Of a stretch of DNA of 64,000 bases, positions 62,347 to 64,000 are shown in pieces (positions within the stretch are counted from its first letter, which is position 1; each line of letters begins with the position of its first letter). The translations under genes and the position numbers were made by a program. The notes below the pieces were generated by a model that did no database searches, was not told the origin of the DNA, and worked only from the letters and a program-made list of their open reading frames with translations. Origin of the DNA: Chryseobacterium oleae (GTDB lineage Bacteria > Bacteroidota > Bacteroidia > Flavobacteriales > Weeksellaceae); NCBI RefSeq assembly GCF_900115055.1, contig NZ_FOVD01000002.1:496001-560000 (forward strand), written 5' to 3'.

Positions 62347-64000
62347 ATGCGAAGAAATCTCCTGTTTTTTTTATTTTTTTTAGTCACCTCGACTCTTTTA
62401 TATTCACAAACTGGCAAGCCCAGAGTTCCCCACAAAGAAAATATTCCCACAGCAAATAAGGCTGGAGCTTTTATTGACGTTAATGTTCCTCCATATCCGG
62501 AATCCTCATATTCCATTACACAGCTGGTAAAAGATGTTCTGATATCTTCGGGAACAAACACCTGTGTGACACCCAGTGTAACCAATGTGAAAATAACACC
62601 TAACCATGCAGTAAGCAATGCTGACAGATCATGGGGTTATTTCCATAAAGGAACAACCAATTTCCCTTTTAAAGATGGGATTGTGTTGTCTACCGGGAAA
62701 GCCAGAAGAACAGGAAATGGTCCTGAAGGAAACTTAGGAGATGATAACGGAGGCGGAACAGACTCAGATCTTGCTCAGGTGATCGGAGGTACCGGAACAC
62801 TTGCAGATGCCGTTCTTCTGGAATTTGATTTTGTCCCTACAACTTCTCAGATTAAATTTAATTATATCTTAGCCTCTGAAGAATACTACGGAGGATTCCC
62901 TTGTGATTATGCCGATGCTTTTGCGATTCTGCTTAGACCTACGGCAGGAGGACCGTATCAAAATATGGCCATACTTCCCGGTGGTGCAGGACCTGTAAGT
63001 GTTACCAATATTCACCCGGCAATACCAGGTGGATGCGCAGCGGTTAATGAGCAGTATTTTGGAGGATACAATACCACCAATATTGAAACCAATTTTGAAG
63101 GAAGAACAGTTCCTCTGACGGCTACCGCTACTGTAGTGGCAGGTCAGGAATATCACTTTAAGATGGTGATTGCAGATTATACCCCTTATACTTTCCCGGA
63201 TCACATTTATGACTCTGCTGTATTTCTGGAAGGAGGATCATTTAATATCGGTGTAGAACTATTAGATCCAAGCGGTGCGACTTTACCTTCAGATATCAAT
63301 GTCTGTGATAATGTACCACAGGTAATCACAGCTTCAGTAAGCGATCCTAACTTATTATACAAATGGTTCCTGAATGGAGTTGCCATCCCGGGTGCTACCA
63401 CAAACACTGTGACAGCCGTACAGCCGGGAATCTACACCATTGAAGTAAGTGTTCCCGGAAATCCTTGTCCAGGGAAAGCAAGTATAGAAATCCATGGAGG
63501 AACGACTCCGCAGGCACAGGATGCAACATTACTGCTTTGTGCTACTCCGGACATCACCACTTTTGACCTTACGAATGCGATGCCATCCATCAGCCCAACA
63601 CCCGGAGCTGTATTTAAATTCTATGCCAACCAGGCAGATGCAATTGCTCAGAATACGAACAATATTCAGAATATTTTAAATTATAATGGTACAGACGGCC
63701 AGATCCTTTACACCGTGGTGTCAAACGGAGGCTTCTGTAGCAAGCTTATCGAATTAAAATTACTTAAGGAAACTACACCAATAGCGGGTGTGAAATCTTC
63801 CAGAATAAAAGTATGTCCCGGAGAATCTGTGACGCTGACTGCTGAAGGAGGAGTAACCTATCAATGGGTAAACTTCCCGGGCACAGGCAATACACAGACG
63901 GTAACATTGCATCAGACTACCACATTCACCGTGTATGCAGTGGGAGCAAAAGGATGCCGTTCATTGAACCCTGCTACCATAAGAGTTGAGGTTACACCGG
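62347..64000 (+). CDS. T9SS type-B surface protein with choice-of-anchor L domain (paralogue 3), 5' part
   Basis: Open from the ATG at 62347 to the window end, 551 codons seen. Signal peptide about 1-21 (MRRNLLFFLFFLVTSTLLYSQ type, ending YSQ). The choice-of-anchor L domain is complete (AGAFIDVNVPPYPESSYS, GIVLSTGKARRTGNG, NYILASEEYYGGFPCDYADAFAILL, YHFKMVIADYTPYTFPDHIYDSAVFLEGGSF), followed by an Ig-like module and the start of a CPGESVTLTAEGGVTYQW module. Close paralogue of the two upstream genes; its type-B C-terminal signal should lie beyond the window. Confidence 0.88.
   Translation, partial: MRRNLLFFLFFLVTSTLLYSQTGKPRVPHKENIPTANKAGAFIDVNVPPYPESSYSITQLVKDVLISSGTNTCVTPSVTNVKITPNHAVSNADRSWGYFHKGTTNFPFKDGIVLSTGKARRTGNGPEGNLGDDNGGGTDSDLAQVIGGTGTLADAVLLEFDFVPTTSQIKFNYILASEEYYGGFPCDYADAFAILLRPTAGGPYQNMAILPGGAGPVSVTNIHPAIPGGCAAVNEQYFGGYNTTNIETNFEGRTVPLTATATVVAGQEYHFKMVIADYTPYTFPDHIYDSAVFLEGGSFNIGVELLDPSGATLPSDINVCDNVPQVITASVSDPNLLYKWFLNGVAIPGATTNTVTAVQPGIYTIEVSVPGNPCPGKASIEIHGGTTPQAQDATLLLCATPDITTFDLTNAMPSISPTPGAVFKFYANQADAIAQNTNNIQNILNYNGTDGQILYTVVSNGGFCSKLIELKLLKETTPIAGVKSSRIKVCPGESVTLTAEGGVTYQWVNFPGTGNTQTVTLHQTTTFTVYAVGAKGCRSLNPATIRVEVTP

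Noticed and set aside
1..64000. tRNA, rRNA, integrase or phage module
   Set aside because: None recognised on reading; a tRNA scan would be the decisive test for tRNAs.

Overview
The window looks like a chromosomal segment from a Chryseobacterium-like member of the Flavobacteriia (Weeksellaceae). The evidence is internal: low G+C, a SusC/SusD pair, many secreted proteins with type IX secretion (T9SS) C-terminal signals, -7 boxes of the Bacteroidota form TAnnTTTG, few Shine-Dalgarno sites, a DnaE with a fused N-terminal exonuclease, and a GH18 endoglycosidase resembling Endo F1 of the sister genus Elizabethkingia. Species was not determined. No tRNA, rRNA, CRISPR array, transposase or phage gene was seen.

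Layout. 1-5.1 kb: end of an OmpP1/FadL-type porin, then a SusD/SusC outer-membrane uptake pair. 5.4-8.7 kb: ZIP metal transporter with a methyltransferase, an RNA methyltransferase and a small membrane protein. 9-14.5 kb: secreted structural protein, Endo F1-like lipoprotein, AraC regulator with a short-chain dehydrogenase, glycosyltransferase. 14.5-15.1 kb: gene-free repeat region with a MITE-like element. 15.1-20.3 kb: a methionine gamma-lyase/cystathionine synthase-type enzyme divergent from an Lrp regulator, a bestrophin and a fused 2-oxoacid dehydrogenase E1. 20.8-25.5 kb: dnaE. 25.8-37 kb: five consecutive T9SS type-A surface proteins built from shared modules, each followed by its own terminator. 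37-46 kb: a potassium-type channel with a previously unlisted 52-aa membrane protein, a Nif3-like protein with a DUF164-type coiled-coil protein that has lost its zinc ligands, fatty-acid activation and oxidation genes, a bicupin oxalate decarboxylase-like enzyme and a DUF4349 lipoprotein. 46.5-49.4 kb: a PrcB-like lipoprotein next to a secreted metzincin protease, bracketed by a duplicated piece of prfC. 49.5-55.8 kb: prfC and housekeeping genes (CPBP protease, rdgB, RNase Z, TIGR02757 protein) plus an acidic heptad-repeat protein. 56-64 kb: three paralogous T9SS type-B giants with choice-of-anchor L domains; the last runs off the window.

How the genes work together. About a third of the window encodes surface or secreted proteins that would depend on a T9SS encoded elsewhere. 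Two expansion styles are visible: type-A proteins that share near-identical C-terminal signals, in one case copied together with the terminator, and type-B proteins that grow by internal Ig-like module duplication and share a promoter placed exactly 17 nt before the start codon. The strongest candidates for something not well described are the PrcB-like lipoprotein/metalloprotease cassette, the zinc-less DUF164 protein, the leaderless promoter architecture, and the MITE-like repeat family with two copies in the window.
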